A stretch of 64,000 nucleotides of DNA from G965277745 sp965277745 (lineage in GTDB: Bacteria > Pseudomonadota > Gammaproteobacteria > Cardiobacteriales > Cardiobacteriaceae), in the NCBI GenBank assembly GCA_965277745.1, contig OZ255837.1, positions 2,170,001-2,234,000 of the forward strand. The letters are read 5' to 3'. The notes under the pieces were generated by a model. It worked only from the letters and a program-made list of their open reading frames with translations. It ran no database searches and had not been told where the DNA came from. Shown piece by piece: positions 53,350 through 62,019 of this stretch (positions are counted from its first letter, which is position 1; each line of letters begins with the position of its first letter). Made by a program: the position numbers and the translations under genes.

Positions 53350-54807
53350 TTATTTCGCGCGACATATCTGAAGCGTGTTGGTCGCGCCTGCTTTGCCCAT
53401 CTGCACCCCGCTGGTAATGACATAGAGATCACCGCTTTTGACGACGCCCCGCCATTGCAGGTGTTCTTCGGCTTCACGGATCGCGGTGTCGTGATCCTTT
53501 CCAGTATCGAGCATGAACGGCTGCACCGCGCGGTAAATCGTCATACGGCGTTGCACGCAGACGGAATTGGTGAGCGCGTAAATCGGAATGTTGATCCCGT
53601 AACGGCTCACCTGAAAGGCGGTCGTGCCACTCTGGGTCAGGGTGATGATCGCCTTCGCCCCGATTTTCTGGGCGGTGAAAATCGCGCCGGCGGCTATCGT
53701 GTGATCAATACGATCGATGGTGGAAATGGACATGTCGATCGCGGCCATCGGATCCTGGGCATTTTCCGCCGCCTGACAGACCTGCGCCATCGTTTGCACG
53801 GTTTCGAACGGGTATTTACCGACCGCGGATTCCGCTGAGAGCATCACCGCGTCGGTGCCATCGAGCACCGCGTTGGCGACGTCGGAAACCTCGGCTCGGG
53901 TCGGCAACGGATTGTTGATCATGCTTTCCATCATCTGAGTCGCGGTAATCGTAAAACGGCGGTGACGACGCGCCGAGGTAATCATCCGCTTTTGCAGGGC
54001 GGGCACTGCGGCATTGCCGACTTCGACGGCAAGATCACCGCGCGCGACCATGATACCGTCGCTGGCCATGATGATTTCCTCGAGATTGTCGATCGCCTCG
54101 ATACGTTCGATTTTCGCGATCAACCCTGGATACACCCCATCGGTCACTGCCTCCGCGAGCAACTGCCGCGCGAGTTCCATGTCCGCCGCAGATTTGACAA
54201 AACTGACCGCCAGATAATCGGCGCCAAGCGCGACCGCGGTTTTCAGGTCGTGATGATCCTTTTCCGTCAAGGCCGCCGCCGACAGTCCGCCGCCTTGTTT
54301 GTTGATCCCCTTGTTGCTTTTGAGCGGTGCGGAGTTGGCGACAATCGTGTGAATCTCACTACCCACCACCTGCCGTACCGAAAGGGTCAACAGGCCGTCA
54401 TCAAGGAGCAAGACATCGCCTACCTCGATATCTTGCGGCAGATTCCGGTAATCCAGGCCAACCCGCTGCCGGTTGCCTTCTCCCTGGTATTGGGCGTCGA
54501 GGATGAAAGCGTCGCCTTCTTGCAGATCCACCCGGTCACCGGCCACTTTGCCGACGCGAATTTTCGGCCCCTGAAGATCGGCGATGATGGCGATCTGACG
54601 CCCGACGCGTTCGCAGACCGCGCGCACCCGGCGCGCGTTTTCGCGATGAAAGTCCGCATCGCCGTGGGAAAAATTCATCCGCACGACGTTCAAGCCGACG
54701 CGGACCATTTGTTCGAGCATTTCCGGATCACAACTCGCCGGCCCGAGCGTCGCCACGATTTTGGTGTGGTGAGCGATCCGTTGTAAATCCCGTTTGAAAG
54801 CGCACAT
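53350..54807 (-). CDS. pykA: Pyruvate kinase (PykA type)
   Basis: Last step of glycolysis, phosphoenolpyruvate plus ADP to pyruvate plus ATP. 485 residues from the ATG at 54807 (AAGGAA site). The barrel shows RTKIVATLGPAS-like HTKIVATLGPASCD, VRMNFSHGDADFH, LQGPKIRVG, DDGLLTL, the catalytic Lys loop GLIAKIERIEAIDNLEEI and MVARGDLAVEVG; MMESMINNPLPTRAEVSD follows. The C-terminal allosteric domain is complete. It is closer to PykA (NKGINKQGGGLSAAALTEKD) than to PykF. Confidence 0.93.
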   Translation of the reverse strand: MCAFKRDLQRIAHHTKIVATLGPASCDPEMLEQMVRVGLNVVRMNFSHGDADFHRENARRVRAVCERVGRQIAIIADLQGPKIRVGKVAGDRVDLQEGDAFILDAQYQGEGNRQRVGLDYRNLPQDIEVGDVLLLDDGLLTLSVRQVVGSEIHTIVANSAPLKSNKGINKQGGGLSAAALTEKDHHDLKTAVALGADYLAVSFVKSAADMELARQLLAEAVTDGVYPGLIAKIERIEAIDNLEEIIMASDGIMVARGDLAVEVGNAAVPALQKRMITSARRHRRFTITATQMMESMINNPLPTRAEVSDVANAVLDGTDAVMLSAESAVGKYPFETVQTMAQVCQAAENAQDPMAAIDMSISTIDRIDHTIAAGAIFTAQKIGAKAIITLTQSGTTAFQVSRYGINIPIYALTNSVCVQRRMTIYRAVQPFMLDTGKDHDTAIREAEEHLQWRGVVKSGDLYVITSGVQMGKAGATNTLQICRAK

Positions 54808-54817
54808 AAGTATTCCT

Positions 54818-55399
54818 TCAGTTAAAACATAACAATTCGTTTTCGTTGGCCAGTGCATCGAGCCGCACATCCCAAGGCCGTGCCGGCAACCGCGACCATT
54901 CCTGAGACGAGCAAGCGAGCCCCAGTAACCAGGGCGCACGTCCCGCGACTTTATCGTGGAAAGTGCGGTCGTAAAAGCCGCCACCCATCCCGAGCCGGTT
55001 GCCGAGACGATCATATCCTACGAGCGGCGTCACGACCAGATCCGGTGGCGAACGCCGCTCCCGCGCCTGCGCTTTTTTCAACGGCACCCTTATCCCGACG
55101 GCATCTCTCGTGAGTGGCTCGCCCGGGCGGTAACGGCGCCAGAGAAGCGGCTTATGCGGCGCCGTCACGACCGGTAAATACAGGGCGAAATTACGTTCTG
55201 CCAAAGTCTCGATCAAAGGTTTCGTGTCGATTTCTTCAGGAAGAGAAAGAAATACGCCCACCGAAGCGATATCGTCGCACCGCTCAAGATAGGAAAGGGT
55301 ATGCGCTGCGGCATGCCGCGAGAGGCTTTCGCGCCGCACGTCGAAACGCGCCATCCGCTTGCGCCGCAGTTGCCGACGAATAACCGCTAAATCACCCAA
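54818..55399 (-). CDS. 5-formyltetrahydrofolate cyclo-ligase
   Basis: Converts 5-formyl-THF to 5,10-methenyl-THF with ATP (YgfA/MTHFS family). The 193 residues have an N-terminal basic region (IRRQLRRKRMARF), GVFLSLPEEIDTKPLIETL and the signature DLVVTPLVGYDRLGNRLGMGGGFYDRTF (about residue 130). A TTG at 55399 with AGGA upstream is the best start and overlaps the end of the cysB-like gene. An internal ATG at 55354 would remove conserved residues. Confidence 0.85.
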   Translation of the reverse strand: MGDLAVIRRQLRRKRMARFDVRRESLSRHAAAHTLSYLERCDDIASVGVFLSLPEEIDTKPLIETLAERNFALYLPVVTAPHKPLLWRRYRPGEPLTRDAVGIRVPLKKAQARERRSPPDLVVTPLVGYDRLGNRLGMGGGFYDRTFHDKVAGRAPWLLGLACSSQEWSRLPARPWDVRLDALANENELLCFN

Positions 55400-56358
55400 C
55401 CCGGCGCTTCCTGACCGACACGAACGCGCCGGATATGATTTTGTATCGATCCCTTGTCCGCTTCCGGCACAATCTGGCGGATGAACGCATAGTGTACATC
55501 GCGCAGGCGTTTTTCCGCATGCCAAGCAAGATAGGTAGTGAAATCATCGAGCCAACGCCGAAGCGGCCACATCGCCAAATCATCGTCCCGCTCAGTGTCA
55601 TAGGCCATATCGGCGATGACGCCGAGTCCCATTCCTTGGCGCACGTAGGTTTTGATCGTTTCGGCATTGCGCGCGGTCAGCACCACGCGCGCCGTAACCC
55701 CAACCGTGCGCATCGCACAGGCCAGTCCGCAAGCGCCTTTATGGGAGGTGACATAGGTCACGAGCGGTTCTTCGCCGAGATCGGCGAGCGACTGCGGCCC
55801 CCGTTTGGCCAGTCGATGCGATCGTGGCAACACCAACACCGACGACCATCCGATCGCCGGCAGCACCACGAGCTGACGCAAGTAACCCTGATAGGGTTCG
55901 AGAGTCAGCGCTGAGAACCAGGCGAAATCCGCTTCGTGGTTTTGCAGGAGCTCGAGAATCTGAGTATTGGTTCCCTCGATGAGATTGAGCGCGTGGTCGG
56001 TGTATATCTTGTGCATGGAAGAGAGACGATCGGCGAGGCGGTAACGCGCCAGCGTATTGGTGGTGGCGATATTCATTTGCGCAGAATGATTCTCGCGCCG
56101 CTTGCGACCAAGACGCCTGATATTGTCGATCGCGACGAGCGCCTTGTCGATTTCCGGTAACACAGCATCGCCAAGCGCTGTCATGCCGACAAAATTTCTG
56201 CTGGCGCGCTTGAACACCTGCATCCCCAACGTTTCCTCGAACAACTTGATTTGCTTGCTCACCGCCGGCTGCGACATGTGCAGGGATTCGGCGGCGGCGG
56301 TCACACTGAATCCGTTTTGCACAACGGCAACGACACATTCGAGTTGTTTGAGTTTCAT
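55387..56358 (-). CDS. cysB: LysR-type regulator of the CysB/Cbl subgroup
   Basis: A 323-residue regulator with the N-terminal HTH (GFSVTAAAESLHMSQPAVSKQIKLFEE, residues 15-45) and a periplasmic-binding-like effector domain. IATTNTLARYRL (about residue 98), EPLVTYVTSHKGACGLACAM and TARNAETIKTYVRQGMGLGVIADMAYD are the effector-site features of CysB, which binds N-acetylserine and activates sulfur assimilation genes. It is divergent from cysK, a likely target. Length equals E. coli CysB (324). The ATG at 56358 follows AAAGG. Confidence 0.88.
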   Translation of the reverse strand: MKLKQLECVVAVVQNGFSVTAAAESLHMSQPAVSKQIKLFEETLGMQVFKRASRNFVGMTALGDAVLPEIDKALVAIDNIRRLGRKRRENHSAQMNIATTNTLARYRLADRLSSMHKIYTDHALNLIEGTNTQILELLQNHEADFAWFSALTLEPYQGYLRQLVVLPAIGWSSVLVLPRSHRLAKRGPQSLADLGEEPLVTYVTSHKGACGLACAMRTVGVTARVVLTARNAETIKTYVRQGMGLGVIADMAYDTERDDDLAMWPLRRWLDDFTTYLAWHAEKRLRDVHYAFIRQIVPEADKGSIQNHIRRVRVGQEAPGWVI

Positions 56359-56607
56359 CGCCTTTTCCATAACTTGAAAAAATATCCGCCCGTTCCGGCT
56401 TCGAAAAGGAAAAGCGGGTTTCCATCGCTCCTCTCCTTGCCTCTTGAGCGGAGAAGCGACACGAGGAAGAGCCGTTCGCTCCCGTATCCTCCGCCCGGTC
56501 CCCTATCTTATAACAAATTTCGATAATGGGAGAACGAAGCGATATCGTCCACCGTGTCTTTTTTTACTACTATAGGTCAACACAATAAAGTATTACAGGA
56601 AATTTTC

Positions 56608-57555
56608 ATGATCTACGATTCCATCCTCGAAACGATCGGCCGTACACCGGTCGTCCGTATTACGCGACTGGCCCCGCAACACGTCACGATGTACGTCAAA
56701 CTCGAATTGTTCAATCCCGCCGGCTCGGTCAAGGACAGACTGGCCTACGCGATCATCGAAGACGCGGAAAAACGCGGGCGACTCAAGCCGGGGAAAACTG
56801 TCGTCGAGGCCACCTCGGGCAATACCGGTATCGCGCTTGCCATGGTCTGCGCCGCCAAGGGGTATCCATTTGTTGCGGTCATGACGGAGACTTTCTCGGT
56901 CGAACGACGTAAACTGATCCGCAGCTACGGTGGAAAAGTCATCTTGACGCCGGCTGCGGAACGCGGAGTCGGCATGGTGCGCGTAGCGCGTGAACTAGCG
57001 GAAAAAAACGGCTGGTTTCTAGCCGACCAATTCACCAACCCGGCCAATCCACAATATCACCGTGAAACCACGGCGGCGGAAATCCTGCGTGACTTCGCCG
57101 GCCGCCGTCTTGATTATTTCGTGAGCGGCTACGGCACCGGCGGCACCATTTCGGGCACCGGCGAAATCCTCAAGGCCGCGCGACCCGACATCGAAATTGT
57201 CGCCGCCGAACCCCTTAACGCGCAACTGCTCGCCGGCAAGGAATGGAGCCCGCATAAAATCCAAGGCTGGACACCGGATTTCATCGCCGCGACCATGAAC
57301 GAAAAAATCACCGATCATCTGATCCCGGTCGGTGACGAGGAAGCCCGTGACACGGCGCTATCACTCGCCACCCAGGAAGGGATTCAAGCCGGAATTTCCG
57401 CCGGGGGCACCTTCAATGCGGCTCTCCAGTTCGCGCAGACAGCACCGCAAGACTCGGTCATTCTCACGATGCTACCGGACAGTTCGGAACGTTATATGTC
57501 GACTTTCCTCTTCGAAAGTGTCAACGAGGGCTCGGATGACAACCTGCTCCCGTAA
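56608..57555 (+). CDS. cysK: Cysteine synthase A (O-acetylserine sulfhydrylase)
   Basis: PLP enzyme making cysteine from O-acetylserine and sulfide. 315 residues: SILETIGRTPVVRI, the PLP-Lys motif LFNPAGSVKDRLAYAI (about residue 42), ATSGNTGIALAMVCAAKGY, GYGTGGTISGTGEIL and HKIQGWTPDFIAATMN (the loop that binds the CysE tail in this family). The ATG at 56608 follows AGGA. Divergent from the CysB-like gene; a GC-rich terminator follows. Confidence 0.94.
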   Translation: MIYDSILETIGRTPVVRITRLAPQHVTMYVKLELFNPAGSVKDRLAYAIIEDAEKRGRLKPGKTVVEATSGNTGIALAMVCAAKGYPFVAVMTETFSVERRKLIRSYGGKVILTPAAERGVGMVRVARELAEKNGWFLADQFTNPANPQYHRETTAAEILRDFAGRRLDYFVSGYGTGGTISGTGEILKAARPDIEIVAAEPLNAQLLAGKEWSPHKIQGWTPDFIAATMNEKITDHLIPVGDEEARDTALSLATQEGIQAGISAGGTFNAALQFAQTAPQDSVILTMLPDSSERYMSTFLFESVNEGSDDNLLP

Positions 57556-57574
57556 GCCGAACGCTTCGTTTTTG

Positions 57575-57601
57575 AAAACGCCGCGTGACGCGGCGTTTTT
57601 T
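57575..57601 (+). terminator. Rho-independent terminator after cysK
   Basis: aacgccgcg-tga-cgcggcgtt forms a perfect 9-bp stem with a three-base loop, followed directly by a T-run. It lies 20 bp after the cysK stop codon. Confidence 0.92.
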
Positions 57602-57613
57602 CTTGCCGGCGAA

Positions 57614-57829
57614 TTTTCCACCAAACATGTGGAAAACATTGTGCAAAATCGGCAGAGAAAAAAATTTCTTCAACGCCACCTATAGCTTACTCAAATGATC
57701 ATTTTTTGAGCAGAAAGTAAAAAATATTTATTTTCAAATACTTAACCATATTTTTATCCGTATTCTTTTTTTTGCTATTTTTTGTGCCGAGCGCGGTGCC
57801 CAATTCACGCCTGCGACGGTCTGTGGATA
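57614..57829. promoter_or_regulatory. AT-rich region with DnaA-box-like sites upstream of ampD
   Basis: A perfect inverted repeat TTTTCCAC-N7-GTGGAAAA lies at 57614-57636, so TGTGGAAAA (one mismatch to a DnaA box) is at 57628-57636. A perfect box TGTGGATAA is at 57821-57829. Between them are about 150 bp of very AT-rich DNA, with a near-palindrome around tgatca at 57690-57710. It contains no gene and at least the ampD promoter. An origin-like or DnaA-controlled role is only a possibility. Confidence 0.4.
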
Positions 57830-57908
57830 ATCTTTGGTTATTTGTCAAGCGCAGGAAAGAAATTTTCCTGCTATTGTTGCGTCAAAGCCTGCGAAAAAGG
57901 ACAACGCC

Positions 57909-58544
57909 ATGAAAATCAACGAACAGGGCTGGCTGATCGAAGCGGAGCGTCGCCTCCCCAGCCCTTTTTACGATGAGCGCCCACCGGCGGCCGTTATCGA
58001 CACCTGCGTGCTGCACGGCATCAGTCTCCCTCCGAATAAATTCGGCGCACGCTACATCGACGCCCTGTTCACCGGCCGTCTACCCTCCCTCGAAAAAGCG
58101 AGTCTCTTTCCCGCACTTCCAGCGGGAATCGGCAAACTACAGGTTTGCGCGCATTTTTTCATCGCCCGCGATGGGATAATCACCCAATACGTTGCGACCA
58201 TCGACCGTGCCTGGCATGCCGGCGCCTCCCATTTTGACGGAAAAAGCGCCTGCAACGATTTTTCTGTCGGTATCGAACTGAACGGCAGTGACCATCACCC
58301 CTATACCCTCAAGCAATATCAAGTCTGTGCAAAACTGGTCAACGCCCTGATGCTCAGGCATCCCGCGATCACACCCAGGCGCGTCACCACCCACAGCCAT
58401 ATCGCGCCAACACGAAAAACCGACCCCGGTCCGGCATTTCGCCTGCCCTTCTTTTTTTCCCTGTTAAGGAGTACGGAAGAGGCGTCATTCGATCCGAGAA
58501 TGGAGGAGCGCGGCGCTCAAAAAAGCGGCTTGGTGAAATCGTAG
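57909..58544 (+). CDS. ampD: 1,6-anhydro-N-acetylmuramyl-L-alanine amidase AmpD
   Basis: Cytoplasmic zinc amidase of peptidoglycan recycling, acting on the anhydromuropeptides imported by AmpG. The 211 residues show VIDTCVLHGISLPPNKFG (first Zn His), VCAHFFIARDGIITQYV, RAWHAGAS, FSVGIELNG, and the Zn ligands of VTTHSHIAPTRKTDPG. The C-terminal 25-30 residues are a tail beyond the usual end that overlaps the convergent FimX-like gene by 28 bp. The ATG at 57909 follows AGGAC. Confidence 0.92.
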   Translation: MKINEQGWLIEAERRLPSPFYDERPPAAVIDTCVLHGISLPPNKFGARYIDALFTGRLPSLEKASLFPALPAGIGKLQVCAHFFIARDGIITQYVATIDRAWHAGASHFDGKSACNDFSVGIELNGSDHHPYTLKQYQVCAKLVNALMLRHPAITPRRVTTHSHIAPTRKTDPGPAFRLPFFFSLLRSTEEASFDPRMEERGAQKSGLVKS

Positions 58545-60580
58545 GAAAAATTGTCCAGCGCCTCGACCAGGCCGTTACCCTGTAGATAGTTGATCTCATA
58601 AGGCCAGATACGCGAAAGCTGCGCCGGTGATTCCATCTGCTCGGCGATCAGCATCATCCGGTTTTCCGCGGCATAACCCTTCACCGCTCTCATGAAGCGT
58701 TCTTCTTCATCGTCTTCGAATGTGTCGATCTCGCGTATATTCAACTTGAGAACCTCCGGTTCGAGGCGAGTGAGCAGTTCCATCACCTCCTCGTCCATCC
58801 GTCCCACCTCGCTGATCGCGATCTTGCTGCCCCGTGGGCGCATTACCTCGACCAGGCGAGAGGCGCCGGAAAATGCATTGTGTGCCGCGTCCAATTTCAA
58901 TTCGAAGACCAACTGCGCCGGACTGATTCCGGTCTGATCCAGCTGATTGTTGATCCAGGCCGGAAAATCGGGGTCTTCGAGGGCGTCGGCCATCATCGAA
59001 AGATAAATGATCAAGGCACTCTGATCCCCAGTGTAAGAAAGAAAATCCTCTTGAAAACAGCTGAACATCACGCGCTGGACCTTTCGCCCCAATTGGTAGC
59101 GATCGGCGACCTGCAAAAATGTATCGATTTCCATCTCCTGTCCGTCTTTCTCTTGTTCCGAACGGGAATCGGCGAGAATTTCCAGACAATCCCCGTAACG
59201 CGGCACCGCATCGGGTTTCAGGGCACAGATCGGTTGATAACGCAAGGCAATGCGGTTGTTCTCGAGTATCTGATTGATTTGATAGACGCGCCGTTCATCC
59301 TTGCGCGACATTTCCGCCGAAGCCGGTTCGGCAATGCGTTCCTGCATCTGCCCGGCGGCAAGACCCCGTACGGCGCGATAACTTTTCGACAACAAGGTAG
59401 CAAAATCGCTGTCCTGGCGAAGTTCCTGCATGCCGGCAAACACATGGGGATGCACCAGGCGTCCAATATTTTCGGGCACCAGTTCATCGAGCTGGGTGAT
59501 CAGATGCTGGAAGCGTTCGATCGTTTGCTCCTTCTCGCCGCTGACCCAAAGCAAAAGGGCATCGTCGCAAAAACGCGCCATTTCGGTGGACGGCGGCAGT
59601 AAGCGTCGGGCCGTCTCGGACACGCTGCGCATCAGGATTTCCGCTGCGCCGTAGCCGTCTTTCTGGAATATTTCGCGGTAGTTTTCCAAAAATAAATAGA
59701 CCCAAACGCCGAGAAGCGCCCCTTCTTCGCCCCGCTTCTGGCTCTGTGTGATCGACGCGTTCAGTACCGGCGCGGACCCCAGCTCCGTGGTCGGATCGAC
59801 GCCGCCCGCTCTGCCGCCCGCGGCGTTCGCGTCGCGGAAATACATCTGAATCGCGGGCACGCCATGGAACTTGACACTCGCCGCCTGTACCGTCACCTCC
59901 ATCTTTTCCCCGGCACCGTCTTCGAACGTACAGCGCTCGGCCGGCACGACCTCTTTCTGGGTGGCGAGTTTCATCAATTGCTTGATCGCTTTCTCACTTT
60001 TCAGCGGCACGAAATTCATGATCGTCAGTTCTTCGAGCGCGTCCCGGTTCTCCACCTTGAAACTCTTGATAAACGATTGATTGGCATCGAGAAAAAGGCC
60101 ATCCTGGAGATAACAGACAGGATCGGGGAGATCCGCGTAGAGGCGCTGATAGAGATCGTTGACATTTTTTTCCTGCTTCTGCGCATCAATCACGGCAAGC
60201 TCCAGCGATTTGACGTGCATGAGCTGTTGCACATAGCGGATCGCGCTCAACAAATCCGCGCGCGCGACGACGAAATCCGCCCCCTGGCGAAGATACTCCC
60301 CCATCTTCTCTCCCGCGCCTGCGATAACGAGGAGTCTGACGTTTTGCTTTAGCCGCTGCAAAAGGGCACGGACCTTGTCCGTTGTCGGCAAGCCTTCGCC
60401 CTTCGCGAGAATGACGAGATCGATCTTGTCGCCAGCCAAATTTTCTTCGATCTGCAAAAGGGAATCCGCCTGGCGGTCGTTTAGCAGGTAAAAACGTTGC
60501 ATCCCCTTGGAAAAGGCGTGTATCCACTCCATATCTGTGGAAACAAAAACAATGGAACAAGTCGCTTTTTCTTCTGTCAT
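58517..60580 (-). CDS. FimX-like protein: degenerate REC-PAS-GGDEF-EAL
   Basis: 687 residues from the ATG at 60580 (GAGGT site). The order is a receiver-like domain (5-125) whose phosphoacceptor position reads VILAKG instead of an Asp, a PAS domain (about 150-265), a GGDEF-like domain (about 295-430) with FCDDALLLW in place of GGDEF, and an EAL-like domain (about 450-687). In the EAL part the EAL signature is LEIL, and the metal-site Asp of KxD is Asn (KLNI). It therefore should have neither cyclase nor phosphodiesterase activity and may bind c-di-GMP. The layout matches FimX, which controls type IV pili. It lies 2 bp after ampG. Confidence 0.8.
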   Translation of the reverse strand: MTEEKATCSIVFVSTDMEWIHAFSKGMQRFYLLNDRQADSLLQIEENLAGDKIDLVILAKGEGLPTTDKVRALLQRLKQNVRLLVIAGAGEKMGEYLRQGADFVVARADLLSAIRYVQQLMHVKSLELAVIDAQKQEKNVNDLYQRLYADLPDPVCYLQDGLFLDANQSFIKSFKVENRDALEELTIMNFVPLKSEKAIKQLMKLATQKEVVPAERCTFEDGAGEKMEVTVQAASVKFHGVPAIQMYFRDANAAGGRAGGVDPTTELGSAPVLNASITQSQKRGEEGALLGVWVYLFLENYREIFQKDGYGAAEILMRSVSETARRLLPPSTEMARFCDDALLLWVSGEKEQTIERFQHLITQLDELVPENIGRLVHPHVFAGMQELRQDSDFATLLSKSYRAVRGLAAGQMQERIAEPASAEMSRKDERRVYQINQILENNRIALRYQPICALKPDAVPRYGDCLEILADSRSEQEKDGQEMEIDTFLQVADRYQLGRKVQRVMFSCFQEDFLSYTGDQSALIIYLSMMADALEDPDFPAWINNQLDQTGISPAQLVFELKLDAAHNAFSGASRLVEVMRPRGSKIAISEVGRMDEEVMELLTRLEPEVLKLNIREIDTFEDDEEERFMRAVKGYAAENRMMLIAEQMESPAQLSRIWPYEINYLQGNGLVEALDNFSYDFTKPLF

Positions 60581-60582
60581 CG

Positions 60583-61902
60583 CTACCTCTTCAGTGCGTG
60601 TTGTCCGACGTCCGGTAGCAGCGACCGGGCGCGTATCATCCATAATAATAACAGCCCCGGAACGACCATCACGGTCGTCAGGACGAAAAACCATACCCAA
60701 TCCTCTCCCAGCCAATGTTCGAGGACATAGCCGCTCGAAGAGGCGAGCAAAATTCGCGCGCCACTGCCCACCGACGCGAACAGGGCATATTGCGAAGCAG
60801 TATAGCGCCGGTCACACAAGGCGGAAATGAAAGTCACGAAAGAGACCGTAGCAAATGCCGAAGTGAACTGATCACAGATAACCGTGACCAACAAAAGCGC
60901 CACATTGGGGCCGGTCCATGCGAGCAGCGCGTAAAGAAGATTGGTCGCGGCCATCGCGCCGCCACCGATCATCAGTCCGCGCCAAACACCGAAACGCAGG
61001 GCAATCAATCCGCTGACAAGAGAAAACAGCGAAACGACCACCCAGCCGACGATTTTCACGTAATTGGCAATCTCCATTTCGCTGAAGCCGATCTCCTTGT
61101 AAAAGACCATAGCCATGCGTCCGAGAAACGCCTCGCCAAGTTTGAACAAAAAGACGAACGCGATCACGAGGACAAAGGTTCTCAGGCCGTGACGAGCGAC
61201 AAACGCCGCGAACGGACGGACAAGCACCGTCTTATACCATTTCTCCGCGTCCCAGTCGATCTCGGATTCCGGCTTTTTTGTCTCATCCGGGCGATACAGG
61301 TACCAAGTAAGTGCCATCATCACGACGAACACAAGCGAGAGCAAGCCGTAGACCCGCGGCCACAGCAAGGCGTCGACATCAGCACCGCGCAAAGCGCTGA
61401 ATATATGCAAGCCAAACGCCGCGCCGAGATAGAAGCCACTGTTCCAACCAACCACCGCCCACGAGGCGCCGATCGTCAACAAATCGTTGCGCCCCGGCGG
61501 GGCGAGTTCGATGCGCAAGGCATCGATGGACACATCCTGCAAGGCTGAAGCAAACGCCATCAACAGGACGCCGATCACCGCCCAATTGAGCTGCGTGCGA
61601 ATATCGATTCGCCAAAGAAAACCACCGGCGAGCAGCATCAGTGCCTGACTGCCAAGCATCCAAAAGCGGCGGCGGTCCAAAGCGAAACCGCGGTAGCGAT
61701 CGGCAAGCGGGGCAAACAGCCAGTTTAAAGCGTAAAAAATTGTCACCATACCGATCGCGCCGATCGCGGTCTTGCTGACGCCCACGCTTTTCAGCCACAG
61801 GGTGAGTAGGGAAAAAACAAAAATCTGTGGATAGCCGCTGAAACAGCCGAGCAAGAACACCTTGCCAATATAGCGATAGTCATAACGCAAGAGCCTCGGC
61901 AT
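60583..61902 (-). CDS. ampG: Muropeptide permease AmpG (MFS)
   Basis: Inner-membrane importer of anhydromuropeptides for cell-wall recycling; 439 residues with about 12 to 14 hydrophobic helices. Landmarks are LLGCFSGYPQIFVFSLLTLWLKSVGVSKTAIG near the N-terminus, FALNWLFAPLADRY-like YALNWLFAPLADRY, ALQDVSIDALRIEL and FATVSFVTFISALCDRRYTASQYAL. The ATG at 61902 follows GGAG. Its stop is next to the ribosome site of the FimX-like gene, so the two are co-transcribed; ampD is nearby on the other strand. Confidence 0.88.
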   Translation of the reverse strand: MPRLLRYDYRYIGKVFLLGCFSGYPQIFVFSLLTLWLKSVGVSKTAIGAIGMVTIFYALNWLFAPLADRYRGFALDRRRFWMLGSQALMLLAGGFLWRIDIRTQLNWAVIGVLLMAFASALQDVSIDALRIELAPPGRNDLLTIGASWAVVGWNSGFYLGAAFGLHIFSALRGADVDALLWPRVYGLLSLVFVVMMALTWYLYRPDETKKPESEIDWDAEKWYKTVLVRPFAAFVARHGLRTFVLVIAFVFLFKLGEAFLGRMAMVFYKEIGFSEMEIANYVKIVGWVVVSLFSLVSGLIALRFGVWRGLMIGGGAMAATNLLYALLAWTGPNVALLLVTVICDQFTSAFATVSFVTFISALCDRRYTASQYALFASVGSGARILLASSSGYVLEHWLGEDWVWFFVLTTVMVVPGLLLLWMIRARSLLPDVGQHALKR

Positions 61903-62019
61903 TTGTTTCTCCGTCAAAACACGCTATTATCGCCGCAATCGGTGACAAAACAAACCACCGCATACAAACCCTGTCGTCTGCCGTTATAATTCTCTTTTTT
62001 CCATCGTGAAGGGAATTCC

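Noticed and set aside
52583..53371. 262-codon plus-strand frame spanning infA and the following gap
   Set aside because: It is a shadow frame of infA continued by chance through non-coding DNA, rich in Arg and His with no domain.
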